Part shown: positions 34,783 to 44,669 of the stretch, piece after piece
Position numbering within the stretch: position 1 is the first letter of the stretch
How the letters are laid out: each line of letters opens with the position of its first letter
Assembly (NCBI GenBank): GCA_016713405.1
Contig: JADJPF010000022.1
Location: forward strand, 310,001 to 374,000
Origin: Blastocatellia bacterium
GTDB taxonomy: Bacteria > Acidobacteriota > Blastocatellia > Chloracidobacteriales > JADJPF01
Direction: 5' to 3'
DNA length: 64,000 nt
Notes under the pieces: model-generated
The model's database searches: none
The model's input: only the letters and a program-made list of their open reading frames with translations
What the model was told of the DNA's origin: nothing
Translations under genes and position numbers: made by a program

Positions 34783-34985
34783 TAAATTTAATTCTCTAAT
34801 TTCATTTAAAGCCTTTAGTCTAAAGAAGCTAGTACGGAAAAATCCTCAAAATGTAGGGATAAAGACCTTGTAATAGTTAAATAGTTTAGATACGATTGCC
34901 ACCTTAAGCAGCAATTTATACTCAGTTCTAAATCTCTTAAATAACTTTAAAATCTCTTAGGTAAAAATCTTTAGGAGGATTATTT

Positions 34986-36413
34986 ATGGCAGAAGCTAAA
35001 ATTGGTCTTATTGGCCTGGCAGTTATGGGTGAAAACTTGGCTCTAAACATTGAGCGTAATGGCTACCCTATCGCAGTATGGAATCGTAATGCAGACAAAG
35101 TAAATACTTTGTTAGAAACACGGGCCAAAGGTAAAAAATTTATTGGTTGCACATCAATAGAGGATTTTGTTAAAGCTATTGAAAAACCCCGTAAAATTGT
35201 ACTTTTAGTAAAAGCTGGTGAAGCAGTTGATTGGACTGTAGCGCAACTTAAGCCTTATTTAGAAAAAGGCGATATTATCATTGATGGCGGTAATTCCTGG
35301 TATCACGATACAGAAAGACGCTCTCGTGAACTAGCAGCCGATGGCCTACATTTTATGGGTTCTGGGGTTTCAGGCGGTGAAGAGGGTGCATTATGGGGCC
35401 CATCCCTAATGCCAGGTGGCGATACAGAAGCTTATGAAAGCTTACGACCAATTTGGGAAGCAATTGCTGCTAAAGTCGATGACGGCCCATGTGTTACTTA
35501 TATTGGCCCAGAAGGTTCAGGACACTTTGTTAAAATGGTTCATAACGGCATTGAATATGGCGATATGCAGTTAATTGCTGAAGCTTATGACATGATGCGC
35601 CGTTGCTTAAATATGTCTGCAAGTGAAATTGGAGACGTGTTTACAGAATGGAATAAAGGCGTTCTTAGCTCCTTCCTAATTGAAATCACTGGCGAAATTT
35701 TCAAATATGTTGATGAAGAAACAGGTAAACCACTTGTAGATTTAATTATGGACAAAGCTGGTCAAAAAGGTACTGGTCTTTGGACTTCAAAAGTAGCTCT
35801 TGATTTAGGTGTTGCTATTCCTACCATTGAATCTGCTTTGGTTGCTCGTATGATGTCTGGACTTAAGACCCAACGTATTGAAGCTTCTAAAGCTTTAGCT
35901 GGCCCAGAAAATAATGGTTATGAAGGTGATAAAGCTGCCTTTATTGCTGCTATTCATGATGCTCTTTATGCTTCTAAGATTTGTTCTTATGCTCAAGGTA
36001 TGGCATTAATTAAATTAGCTTCAGATACCAATAATTGGAATCTTAACCTAGGTGAAATTAGCCGTATTTGGAAGGGTGGTTGTATTATACGCGCTCAATT
36101 CTTAGATAAGATTAAACAAGCTTATCAACGCCGTACAGACCTTCCAAACCTCTTATTAGATGCAGATTTCCGAGATGCTGTTAATGCTGCTCAAGCAGGC
36201 TGGCGCAAGGCTGTTACTACAGCAATATCATTAGGCGTACCTTGTCTAGCTATGGCATCTAGTTTAGCTTACTATGATAGCTATCGCTCTGAAAACTTAC
36301 CTCAAAACTTAACTCAAGGCCAACGAGACTTCTTTGGCGCGCATACTTATGAACGTGTAGATAAACCAGATGCAGGCTTTATGCACACTGAATGGAGAAA
36401 GAAGGCTGAATAA
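34986..36413 (+). CDS. gnd: 6-phosphogluconate dehydrogenase, decarboxylating (long form)
   Basis: A 475-residue enzyme turning 6-phosphogluconate into ribulose 5-phosphate, CO2 and NADPH. The NADP fold starts G-L-A-V-M-G-E-N-L-A-L-N (about 9-20). The catalytic region has G-S-G-V-S-G-G-E-E-G-A and the conserved G-H-F-V-K-M-V-H-N-G-I-E-Y. The length matches the classical homodimeric form. A strong ttaggagga site precedes the ATG. Its stop overlaps the zwf start by one base (taATG), so this is the first gene of the pentose-phosphate operon. A second, shorter 6PGDH is encoded at 60310-61209. Confidence 0.97.
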   Translation: MAEAKIGLIGLAVMGENLALNIERNGYPIAVWNRNADKVNTLLETRAKGKKFIGCTSIEDFVKAIEKPRKIVLLVKAGEAVDWTVAQLKPYLEKGDIIIDGGNSWYHDTERRSRELAADGLHFMGSGVSGGEEGALWGPSLMPGGDTEAYESLRPIWEAIAAKVDDGPCVTYIGPEGSGHFVKMVHNGIEYGDMQLIAEAYDMMRRCLNMSASEIGDVFTEWNKGVLSSFLIEITGEIFKYVDEETGKPLVDLIMDKAGQKGTGLWTSKVALDLGVAIPTIESALVARMMSGLKTQRIEASKALAGPENNGYEGDKAAFIAAIHDALYASKICSYAQGMALIKLASDTNNWNLNLGEISRIWKGGCIIRAQFLDKIKQAYQRRTDLPNLLLDADFRDAVNAAQAGWRKAVTTAISLGVPCLAMASSLAYYDSYRSENLPQNLTQGQRDFFGAHTYERVDKPDAGFMHTEWRKKAE

Positions 36414-37989
36414 TGATACACCCTGAAGTAGAAAATCCGTTACGAGAAGAAATGCGTATGGAGCGCAAAGCTCCTCCCTGTGTAGTGGTAATTTTTGGGG
36501 CTTCTGGCGATCTTAATAAACGTAAATTAACACCAGCCCTCTATAGTCTTTACCAACAACACTTGCTCTCTAACGGGTTTGCTATGGTGGGTTTTTCCCG
36601 CACAAAAATGGATCATCAAGCCTTCCGGGATTTAATGACAGAAACAACCAAAGAATTTGGTGAAGGTGGAATTGGTGATCCTAGTGTTTGGGAAAGTTTT
36701 TCTCAAACACTTTTCTATATTTCGGGCGATCCAAACAATCCAGAAGCTTATCAACAACTTTCAGAGTTGCTAAATAATTTGGATCGTGAACATGGCACAG
36801 CAGGAAATCGAGTATTTTATCTTTCTACACCTCCAGAACTTTATACCCCGATTATTAAACAACTGGGCGCGGCCAAATTAAACCAAGCCGTTAGTCCAGA
36901 AAGTTGGGTTCGTATAATTATTGAAAAACCTTTTGGTTATGACCTACCTTCAGCACTTCGCCTTAATGGTGATGTTGGAATAGTATTTAATGAAGAACAA
37001 GTCTATCGTATAGATCATTACTTAGGTAAAGAAACAGTACAAAATATTTTAGCATTTCGTTTTGCTAATGGTATTTTTGAGCCTATTTGGAATCATAACT
37101 TTATAGATCATGTTCAAATTACTGCGGCTGAAGCAGTTGGTGCAGGTGATCGGGTTGGTTACTATGAAGCAGCGGGTGCATTGAGAGATATGATTCAAAA
37201 TCATTTGCTTCAAGTATTTTCATTAGTTGCAATGGAGCCTCCAGTTTCACTAGATGCTAATGCAATTCGGGATGAAAAACAAAAAGTAATGATGGCTGTT
37301 TATCCTTTTGGGCATGATGAGGTTTCTCGTTTTGCTGTTCGAGGTCAATATGGTGCTGGTACTTCCAATGGAAAGGCTGTAGCAGGTTTCCGAGAAGAAA
37401 TCAAAGCTTTTAATGAAAAAGCAAAGGGCATACATACAACGAAGAGTCAAATACAGAGACTTATGCTATGGTGCGTTTGATGGTTAACAACTGGCGGTGG
37501 GCTGGTGTGCCTTTCTTTATTCGCTCTGGTAAACGTATGCCTAAACGGGTTTCAGAAGTTGCCATTCAATTTAGGCGTGTCCCTCATTTACTTTTCCGTC
37601 AAACTAAAGCCGACCGTATTGAGCCAAATACTTTAGTAATTCGTATTCAGCCAGATGAAGGAATTACATTAAAATTTGGTGCTAAAATGCCTGGTCAAGC
37701 AATGCACATTCGAGAAGTAAATATGGACTTTCAATATGGAGAGCAATTTGGTCGTCATTCTCCAGAAGCCTATGAACGTTTGTTGCTAGATTGTATGTTG
37801 GGAGATCCAACATTGTTTGCTCGTCGTGATATGGTGGAAAAAGGTTGGGAGTTACTTACACCTGTTTTAGATGTATGGCGGGATGAACCTGCTAGTTTCC
37901 CAAATTATGAAGCAGGTAGTTGGGGGCCAGCCGAAGCAGACACCTTTATTTCACATGGCGCGGCTCATCGCCGTTGGCGAAAACCATAA
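36413..37989 (+). CDS. zwf: Glucose-6-phosphate dehydrogenase, frame broken in this sequence
   Basis: First enzyme of the oxidative pentose-phosphate pathway. Part one (36413-37480) has I-F-G-A-S-G-D-L-N-K-R (NADP fold) and the active-site R-I-D-H-Y-L-G-K-E. Part two resumes with N-T-E-T-Y-A-M-V-R-L and R-W-A-G-V-P-F-F-I-R-S-G-K. The break lies at 37416-37440, beside AAAAA and GGG runs, and adding one base gives a continuous 525-residue enzyme of usual length. A broken zwf inside an otherwise intact operon strongly suggests a base missing from the sequence. It is translated from the start that overlaps gnd. Confidence 0.93.
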
Positions 37990-38008
37990 TAACCTATTTG
38001 GAAATCTC

Positions 38009-38036
38009 TTACTGCTAGCTTTTGGGCTAGCAGTAA
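38009..38036 (+). terminator. Perfect 11-bp hairpin between zwf and opcA
   Basis: ttactgctagc (38009-38019) pairs with gctagcagtaa (38026-38036) around a 6-base loop, followed by atgtttt. It may reduce read-through or stabilise the upstream mRNA end within the operon. Confidence 0.55.
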
Positions 38037-38067
38037 ATGTTTTCCAGCATCTTTTTAAGGGGGGTTT

Positions 38068-39219
38068 ATGACTGCAAGCAATACAATAATAACAACAGAC
38101 AATATGATGAAGCCTTTTGACCAACGTACAATTGAACGGGATATTAGAGAGCTTTGGAAAGAAAAAGAACAAGACGCTGCTAGTAAAAAAGCTACTATGC
38201 GTGCTTGTGTAAGCAACTTGTTGATTTATGAAGACCAGCAGGACGAAATAGGAAGTTTGACAGAAACCATAATTGATATTACACGTCATCATCCTTGCCG
38301 TGTAATAGTAATGTCATCACAACCTAATGCAATAACAAACAAACTAGAAGCAGGTGTTTCTGCTGTATGTAGCTATATTCCAGGCCGAGGCAAGCAAATT
38401 TGTTCTGAACAAATTATGATTAATGCTGAGGGTGATACAGTAAAACGTTTGGCTGCAAGTGTAATGCCGCTATTTGTTTCTGACCTTCCTGTAACTCTTT
38501 GGTGGCGTGGGATGCCGGTAGATGCCCAACCTTTTAGTGGGTTATTAAGTTGTGCAGATCGAGTTATTTTAGATTCTAGTTATTCTAATCGCCCAACTAT
38601 TTTCTTATCTGTACTAGCAACATTAGTTCGAGAACGCTTTAAGGAAGTTGCTTTTAGTGATATTAATTGGTCACGTCTAACACAATTAAGATCACATTTA
38701 GCAGGACTTTTTGATGTACCAGACTTGCTTGCCTATTTACGCGACCTATCAAAAATAACTATTGAATTTCCTGCTGCTAAGGCTGATCAAGACCTAGCTT
38801 CTCCACAAGCAATGTTGCTTGTAGGCTGGTTTATGAGTCGTTTAGGTTGGGGACTTACCGAAGATATTTTACGCTCAAGAACTGGAGCAACTATCTTAAA
38901 ATTCTTACGCGGTGAGCGTGAAATTACTGTAGAGATGATGCCATCAGCAAAATTAGTAGACCAAGACTTAAAGTTAACTCTTACCATGACAGACAATACA
39001 GGTTGGCAAGAAGCACGTATTGTAGTTAGTCGCAATTATGCCCAAAATGCTATTGAAACTAAGTTAGAAACTCCAACTATTTGTTGGTTAAAAAATGTTG
39101 CTCGTTATGAAATGCCAAAAGAGGCAGAATTAATCTTAAATGAATTAGAAATTCTTGGGCATGATGTTATCTATGAAAATGCTTTGGAATGTGCTGGGCA
39201 AATCATCGACAAAATGTAA
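38068..39219 (+). CDS. opcA: Glucose-6-phosphate dehydrogenase assembly protein OpcA
   Basis: A 383-residue OpcA, the partner that activates or assembles G6PDH in cyanobacteria and actinobacteria. Typical stretches are V-I-V-M-S-S-Q-P-N, D-L-P-V-T-L-W-W-R-G and W-S-R-L-T-Q-L-R. The position directly after zwf is the usual one. aagggggg precedes the ATG. A 79-base gap with a hairpin separates it from zwf. Confidence 0.95.
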   Translation: MTASNTIITTDNMMKPFDQRTIERDIRELWKEKEQDAASKKATMRACVSNLLIYEDQQDEIGSLTETIIDITRHHPCRVIVMSSQPNAITNKLEAGVSAVCSYIPGRGKQICSEQIMINAEGDTVKRLAASVMPLFVSDLPVTLWWRGMPVDAQPFSGLLSCADRVILDSSYSNRPTIFLSVLATLVRERFKEVAFSDINWSRLTQLRSHLAGLFDVPDLLAYLRDLSKITIEFPAAKADQDLASPQAMLLVGWFMSRLGWGLTEDILRSRTGATILKFLRGEREITVEMMPSAKLVDQDLKLTLTMTDNTGWQEARIVVSRNYAQNAIETKLETPTICWLKNVARYEMPKEAELILNELEILGHDVIYENALECAGQIIDKM

Positions 39220-39280
39220 GTTAACACTACGCTTAATATTCAAAACAAAACTAGTTGTGCTTTGTTTAGGAGAAAAATCA

Positions 39281-40027
39281 ATGACGCATCTGGAAATTAA
39301 AGTTTGTAAAAACCAAGAAGAAATTTTTACTAAATCAGTAGACATGTTTATTGAAATAGCCAACCAAGCTATTGCTGCAAGGGGGCATTTTAGTATCGCG
39401 CTTTCAGGTGGTTCAACTCCGAAAGGTATGTACGCGCTACTTGCTAGTGATGCTTATAAAGATAAAGTTGATTGGAATAAAGTTTATCTATTTTGGGGTG
39501 ATGAACGTTCGGTTGCTCCAGATAATGACCAAAGTAATTACAAAATGGCAAACGAGGCAATGATAAAAAAAGTGCCTATTCCAGCAGAAAATGTTCATAG
39601 AATGGAAGCTGAAAGACAAGATATAGAACAAGCAGCAAAAGATTATGAAGCTGCCATAAAACAAGTTATGCCTTTTGCCGATGGTGAGCAACCTTGCTTT
39701 GATTTAATTTTGCTTGGAATGGGTGATGATGGTCATACAGCTTCACTTTTCCCGCATACTAAAGCCTTATCAGAAAATACTAGAACCGTAGTAGTAAATT
39801 GGGTAGAGAAATTTAATACAAACCGGATGACTCTAACGGCTCCAGCTATTAATAATGCTCGAAATGTTGTTTTTATGGCAGCCGGCGCAAATAAAGAACA
39901 GCCCTTAAAAGAAGTTTTATCTGGTGCGCCAAATTCAGACCTTTATCCTTCTCAACTAATTCGTCCAACAGATGGAAATCTAGTTTGGTTGGTTGATGAG
40001 GCAGCAACAGGAAACAATAAATATTAA
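39281..40027 (+). CDS. pgl: 6-phosphogluconolactonase
   Basis: A 248-residue enzyme that hydrolyses 6-phosphogluconolactone to 6-phosphogluconate, between Zwf and Gnd. It shows A-L-S-G-G-S-T-P-K-G-M-Y, F-W-G-D-E-R-S-V and G-M-G-D-D-G-H-T-A-S-L-F-P. I start at the ATG at 39281, with aggaga nine bases upstream; the open frame reaches back to 39155 but only over the opcA coding end. A terminator follows, so it is the last gene of the operon. Confidence 0.96.
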   Translation: MTHLEIKVCKNQEEIFTKSVDMFIEIANQAIAARGHFSIALSGGSTPKGMYALLASDAYKDKVDWNKVYLFWGDERSVAPDNDQSNYKMANEAMIKKVPIPAENVHRMEAERQDIEQAAKDYEAAIKQVMPFADGEQPCFDLILLGMGDDGHTASLFPHTKALSENTRTVVVNWVEKFNTNRMTLTAPAINNARNVVFMAAGANKEQPLKEVLSGAPNSDLYPSQLIRPTDGNLVWLVDEAATGNNKY

Positions 40028-40060
40028 AAACTACTTAATTAACTTAAATATCTTAACAAT

Positions 40061-40083
40061 AAAAGCCGACATTCGGCTTTTTG
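40061..40083 (+). terminator. Rho-independent terminator of the gnd-zwf-opcA-pgl operon
   Basis: aaaagccga (40061-40069) pairs with tcggctttt (40073-40081) over a 3-base loop, then Ts. Confidence 0.9.
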
Positions 40084-40191
40084 TTGTTTATAGACAACTC
40101 TAAATTCCTGCGTAATAGCTTGCTAAAGCTTCAACTAATTTGTAAGCTTGACGGTTAAAATTTTTAACTATTTTTGGGCAGTTTTCTAAAC

Positions 40192-40980
40192 ATGCAATCA
40201 AACACTTCAGAAGAAAATATCTTATTAGATATAGCTCCTTTTATTAGAGCAATTTGGAAACATAAATGGCTAATTGTGGGTTTATTGCTGCTGGCAGTTG
40301 CAGTAAGTAGTTTTCTTTATTATAGAGAAAAGCCTATTTATCAAGTGAGTGCAGATATTCGACTAGGGCGAGTTTGGAATGAACCTGTGGTTGATGCAAA
40401 TGTAGCAGTTGAACTAGCTAATAAAACAGCATTTTTGCTTAGAGTAAATGAACGTTTAGAAAAAAAGAAAAATATTGGAGTGCTAACACGAGCAATAAAG
40501 GCTGAAAAATTAGAGGCTGGCAAAGGGCGAGCTAGATATGTTTATTTACTTAGATTAACAGTAAAAGCTGCAAATGCAGAACAAGCACAAGAGTTGATTA
40601 AAGCTGCATCTGAGCAATTAATTGCAGAAAGCAACCAGGCTTTTGAAAAGGCAATTACTGTTTATGAAAATAGAAAAAAAGAGTTAGAAGCTAAATTAAC
40701 TTTATTAAATGAAAAAGCAAGCACTAGTCCTACAGAACTTTATGAAAAGCGTTTGGAACAAGAACTGTTAGCCCAACAAATAGCCGAAATAGAAATTAAC
40801 AACAAGTCGCCATTAAAAACTTTTCCTAGTGCTTTAGCCGATGAAATTGAGCCTGCTAAATTAGTACAAGGCAGCAATATTTCTAAAATACTTTTAATAA
40901 ACCTTGCTATTGCTTTTGCAATAGGCGTTTTACTTGCCCTAAGCCTAGAATTTGTCTTGCCAATAGTTAAAAAGGCTTAA
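40192..40980 (+). CDS. Wzz-type chain-length determinant protein
   Basis: A 262-residue polysaccharide co-polymerase. It has two membrane segments (about residues 27-46 and 232-254) and a periplasmic helical domain between, with V-S-A-D-I-R-L-G-R-V-W and a long coiled-coil (Y-E-N-R-K-K-E-L-E-A-K-L). It lacks a C-terminal kinase domain. It helps set polymer length for O-antigen or exopolysaccharide. The ATG at 40192 is preferred; an upstream TTG at 40174 is open. wecB follows four bases after the stop. Confidence 0.8.
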   Translation: MQSNTSEENILLDIAPFIRAIWKHKWLIVGLLLLAVAVSSFLYYREKPIYQVSADIRLGRVWNEPVVDANVAVELANKTAFLLRVNERLEKKKNIGVLTRAIKAEKLEAGKGRARYVYLLRLTVKAANAEQAQELIKAASEQLIAESNQAFEKAITVYENRKKELEAKLTLLNEKASTSPTELYEKRLEQELLAQQIAEIEINNKSPLKTFPSALADEIEPAKLVQGSNISKILLINLAIAFAIGVLLALSLEFVLPIVKKA

Positions 40981-41001
40981 AGTTTGGAGAACTTAAATTT
41001 T

Positions 41002-42120
41002 ATGTTAGAAAAAAAATTAAAATTAATGTGTATTGTAGGAGCGCGTCCTAATTTTATGAAAATTGCTCCTATAATGGATGAAATCGCTCGTTGTAGGGAT
41101 AAAGTAACAGCAGTTTTGGTTCACACGGGCCAACATTATGATGAACTGATGTCAGATGCTTTTTTTGCTGATTTAGAAATTCCCCGTCCAGATATTAATT
41201 TAGCTGTTGGTTCTGGCTCACATGCAGAACAAACCGCAAAAATTATGCTAGCATTTGAAAGCGTTGTCTTAGCCCAAGAGCCAGACTGGGTTTTAGTCGT
41301 CGGCGATGTTAATTCCACTATGGCTTGTACTTTGGTTTGTAGCAAATTAGGAATTAAAGTAGCTCATATAGAAGCTGGACTACGTAGTTTTGATAGAAAT
41401 ATGCCAGAAGAAGTTAATCGGCTAGTTACAGATGTTTTAGCTGACCTTCTTTTAACACCTAGCCGAGATGCTGATGTAAATTTGCTTAAAGAAGGAATTT
41501 CACCAGAAAAAATTAAGTTTGTTGGTAATGTAATGATTGATACTTTGTACAAATACTTACCAAAAGCAAAACATTCACAAATTCTAAATAATTTGGCCTT
41601 AACGCCTTATAGTTACGGCGTTGTCACCTTACATCGACCATCAAATGTAGATGATAAAAAAATTTTTCAAGGAATTTTAGAAGCTTTAGGAGCAATTTCT
41701 TCTAAACTCCCATTAGTTTTTCCAATTCATCCTAGAACTCGTGAAAGAATTAAGCAATTTAAGCTTGATAAAAAGACTAGCAGTTTTAACATTAAGTTTA
41801 TAGATCCGCTAGGTTATTTAGATTTCCTCCAACTCTACAGTAATTCAAGGCTTGTACTAACTGATTCAGGTGGAATACAAGAAGAAACAACTGTTTTAGG
41901 TATTCCTTGTTTAACTTTGCGAGAAAATACAGAACGGCCAATAACAATTAAACAAGGTACAAATCATTTAATAGGGACTAAGCGAAAGAAAATAGAGCAG
42001 GAAGCTTTTAATGTCCTCTCACAACCAATAAATGAGCCAAAAAGACTAGAATTTTGGGATGGACAAGCAGCAGAAAGAATAATTGAAGAAATCATTGCTG
42101 CTAGTGGCTTAACTGGTTAA
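41002..42120 (+). CDS. wecB: UDP-N-acetylglucosamine 2-epimerase (non-hydrolysing)
   Basis: A 372-residue enzyme interconverting UDP-GlcNAc and UDP-ManNAc for surface polysaccharide. Markers are G-A-R-P-N-F-M-K-I, V-H-T-G-Q-H-Y-D, H-I-E-A-G-L-R-S-F, P-E-E-V-N-R, T-L-H-R-P-S-N-V and L-T-D-S-G-G-I-Q-E-E. I choose the ATG at 41002, with ttggaga upstream. Its 3' end overlaps the convergent gene by 20 bases. It is the second gene of a small polysaccharide unit with Wzz. Confidence 0.95.
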   Translation: MLEKKLKLMCIVGARPNFMKIAPIMDEIARCRDKVTAVLVHTGQHYDELMSDAFFADLEIPRPDINLAVGSGSHAEQTAKIMLAFESVVLAQEPDWVLVVGDVNSTMACTLVCSKLGIKVAHIEAGLRSFDRNMPEEVNRLVTDVLADLLLTPSRDADVNLLKEGISPEKIKFVGNVMIDTLYKYLPKAKHSQILNNLALTPYSYGVVTLHRPSNVDDKKIFQGILEALGAISSKLPLVFPIHPRTRERIKQFKLDKKTSSFNIKFIDPLGYLDFLQLYSNSRLVLTDSGGIQEETTVLGIPCLTLRENTERPITIKQGTNHLIGTKRKKIEQEAFNVLSQPINEPKRLEFWDGQAAERIIEEIIAASGLTG

Positions 42121-42859
42121 TTGCATTTCTTAATTGATCCTGTGCATCAGGATTAGTTTCTTTTTCCAACATCTTTTTAAGATAAGGAATTGCTGATTGT
42201 GCTTTTAGTTGTGCCAAAATGTTAGCTGCTAGGAGTTTATTTTCTGGGTCAGAGAGCATATTAATAAAATAGGGAATAGGGTTTTTAGCGTTTTTTGATA
42301 CACCTTCAATTGTTTGAGTTTGTAGATCGAGTGAAAATTTTTCTGAATCAAAAAACTCTATTGGGTATTGTTCGTCGATTTTATGAGTAAGTAAATTACC
42401 ACTGCTTACAATTAATTTATTTCCAGACCATTTTTCTATAGTGATATAACTTGGGTAAGGGTTAATTGTCCAAATAGTTTTGCATTGTTGTCTAGTTATA
42501 AGTGCTGCTAAATCAACGATATCTAAAATGGGGTGTCCCTCTCCTACCGAGATAATTGCTAAAAACCGACCATCAGGAGAGGCTTTAATCTCAGAAACTT
42601 GAAGCATTGAGCTAGGTTCACAGTTTAACTTTTCTTGTCCATTAGCAGAATCTATTAACCACTCTGACCATAAATCAACAATTTCACTATCTTTAGTTTG
42701 TTGAAAAACATTGACAGTCAGTTGATATTGCTGACCCGCTAAGGTTACATTTTCCTTCCAACTAGCAAGCTTTTCTGTACTTGTTGATTGTGCAAAAACA
42801 GAAAAAGAGGAAAAGAAAACCACTATAAAAAAACAAAACTTTAACCAAGAATTTTTCAT
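42101..42859 (-). CDS. Secreted protein with a C-terminal HEAT-like repeat
   Basis: A 252-residue exported protein of unknown function. Residues 1-24 are a signal peptide (F-C-F-F-I-V-V-F-F-S-S-F). A beta-rich middle (S-P-D-G-R-F-L-A-I-I at about 90-99, W-S-G-N-K-L-I-V) looks like part of a propeller or a beta-sandwich. The end is a two-helix HEAT-type repeat (A-A-N-I-L-A-Q-L-K, I-P-Y-L-K-K-M-L-E-K-E). It overlaps wecB tail to tail by 20 bases. Confidence 0.6.
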   Translation of the reverse strand: MKNSWLKFCFFIVVFFSSFSVFAQSTSTEKLASWKENVTLAGQQYQLTVNVFQQTKDSEIVDLWSEWLIDSANGQEKLNCEPSSMLQVSEIKASPDGRFLAIISVGEGHPILDIVDLAALITRQQCKTIWTINPYPSYITIEKWSGNKLIVSSGNLLTHKIDEQYPIEFFDSEKFSLDLQTQTIEGVSKNAKNPIPYFINMLSDPENKLLAANILAQLKAQSAIPYLKKMLEKETNPDAQDQLRNAINQLSH

Positions 42860-42882
42860 ACAACTTCCAAAAAATTATTTTG

Positions 42883-43164
42883 TTAACGTAAAAGTTTTAA
42901 GCTAAAAGCAAAAAAGCCCATTAAAAAAGAAAAACTAAGTCTTGCCCAAATATCACCAAAAACCATATAAATAAACTTTAAGGCTACTAAATCTAGTAAA
43001 ACTAATCCCCAAAATGTTGTCCAAGGCCATTTTTGAGCAAATCTAGTATTTGTAAGTAAAGTTCCTATAACCATTCCCAAAATAGCACTAATAGGTAGTA
43101 AGTAAAACTGTAAAGTTTTTATTGGTGGAAGCAGGTTGATAACAAAATTATTGTCCAGTAGCAT
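42883..43164 (-). CDS. Small membrane protein
   Basis: A 93-residue protein with three membrane segments and a short basic loop (T-R-F-A-Q-K-W-P-W). There is no known family. aggaaaa lies upstream of the ATG. It is 23 bases from the secreted HEAT-repeat gene on the same strand, and divergent from the polymerase gene. Confidence 0.5.
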   Translation of the reverse strand: MLLDNNFVINLLPPIKTLQFYLLPISAILGMVIGTLLTNTRFAQKWPWTTFWGLVLLDLVALKFIYMVFGDIWARLSFSFLMGFFAFSLKLLR

Positions 43165-43229
43165 AACAACGTTTTCCTAAAAATTTAGGCAAAGTATAGA
43201 ATCAACCAAACTTTTCTAGCAAGCTAGCA

Positions 43230-44669
43230 ATGCTAAATATATTGTTTTCTGAAAAATTAAGTAAATTTAATCCTAGTAACTTTTCTAGTCAAAGTGTTTT
43301 AGTAATGTTAGCATTACTCTTAACTATACTTAATGCTTTTCTTATCTACCAAAATAATTCTCAATTAGCTTTAGTCCTTTGTGCTTGTTTAGCAATTAGT
43401 CTTTTAAGCCAGAAGTTAGAATTTTTATTTTGTTGTTGGATAGCGTTTTCACCCTTGCTAGATTACTTAATCCGTTATCCAGATCAGCAAGCTTTTATTA
43501 ATTGTGCGCGTGTTTTTGTGATGTTGCTAGCTTTAGGTACAGTTGCTCGGCTGGTAAAACAAGATCAATTAAAACTTAATCTAGGTCTAATGGAAATTTC
43601 TTGGCTTCTCTTTGCTACTTACACACTGCTAGATTGTTTGTTACATGGAAGTTTTTCTTTTTCTACATTAAAAATTGCTGTTGATGGTTTTTTACTACCT
43701 ACAATTTTATACATAATTGTTCGACAAAGTTTTTCAATCAAAGAAATAGAAAAGAAAATACTGTTTGCATTAATTATACTTGCCTATTGTATTTTACCTA
43801 TTGGAGTTTATGAATTAATAACAGGAATAGACTTATTTGCTTATCCAGGCGGTCAACTTATTTATGATGGTGTTATACGTCCTAACGGGCCATTTTTATC
43901 AGATAATTCTTATGCGTTGATTTCATTGCTTTTAGCTTTAACCCTAGCATATTGGCCTACGGTAGCAAAAATTTCTATGGCAAAAAAACTTGCTTGGCTT
44001 TGGCGCGGGGCGGTTGTAAGTGCTTTTTTAGCATCCTTAGTTCCACAATTTAGAGCAGTAATGTTAATGATAGTTATTTGCTTAATGTTAGGACGAGGGT
44101 TAAACTTGGGTTGGCGATCGCTTATAAAACCAACTGTCTTAGCAATTGTAGTTATAATAGCTGCAATTCCCGCTTGGCTAATTTTTAGTACTACAAAATT
44201 TTATGAGTCAAGAATTGCTGATTCTGCAAATATTTCTAGTAGGATTAATACCTATAAAAGAGCCTTAGAAATTGCTCGCAGTAATATTATACTAGGTGTT
44301 GGACTAGGTAATTATGAAAACTATTTTAATCAACGTTGGGCAATTAAAGAGCAACCAGAAAAAGAAAAACTTGGAGAACTTGCACAAAGCACCCCACACA
44401 GCAATTTTTTATCTGTATTAGCGGAATTAGGGATTCTGGGCTTTATGTTTTATTTACTGGCATATTTAGCTTCTTTTTACATTGCTTGGAAAGTAAGAAA
44501 ATATAACAATAAAGTTGCTGGCACAGCAGTAATTTTACTAATTATAGCTTATACAGGAGTTGGATTTACTTTAACAAGTGGTTATTATCCAGATCTTAAT
44601 TTATTTTTCTTTTCTTCTATGGGGATGCTATTAAAACGAGGTTTAGAAGATTTTCCAGCTACTTCTTAA
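43230..44669 (+). CDS. O-antigen ligase/polymerase family membrane protein (Wzy_C)
   Basis: A 479-residue protein with about eleven to twelve membrane segments. The periplasmic loop before the final segments contains T-P-H-S-N-F-L-S-V-L-A-E-L-G (about 390-403), the Wzy_C signature of O-antigen ligases and polymerases, and R-A-V-M-L-M-I lies in the conserved arginine region. It polymerises or attaches surface polysaccharide. It fits with the Wzz and WecB genes 1-3 kb upstream. No glycosyltransferases are nearby. Confidence 0.85.
   Translation: MLNILFSEKLSKFNPSNFSSQSVLVMLALLLTILNAFLIYQNNSQLALVLCACLAISLLSQKLEFLFCCWIAFSPLLDYLIRYPDQQAFINCARVFVMLLALGTVARLVKQDQLKLNLGLMEISWLLFATYTLLDCLLHGSFSFSTLKIAVDGFLLPTILYIIVRQSFSIKEIEKKILFALIILAYCILPIGVYELITGIDLFAYPGGQLIYDGVIRPNGPFLSDNSYALISLLLALTLAYWPTVAKISMAKKLAWLWRGAVVSAFLASLVPQFRAVMLMIVICLMLGRGLNLGWRSLIKPTVLAIVVIIAAIPAWLIFSTTKFYESRIADSANISSRINTYKRALEIARSNIILGVGLGNYENYFNQRWAIKEQPEKEKLGELAQSTPHSNFLSVLAELGILGFMFYLLAYLASFYIAWKVRKYNNKVAGTAVILLIIAYTGVGFTLTSGYYPDLNLFFFSSMGMLLKRGLEDFPATS

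Noticed and set aside
34783..34985. tRNA or riboswitch before gnd
   Set aside because: I found no cloverleaf arms or known riboswitch core; it is plain AT-rich leader.
39155..39280. Longer start for pgl inside opcA
   Set aside because: The extra residues overlap opcA coding sequence, and the ATG at 39281 has a good ribosome site.
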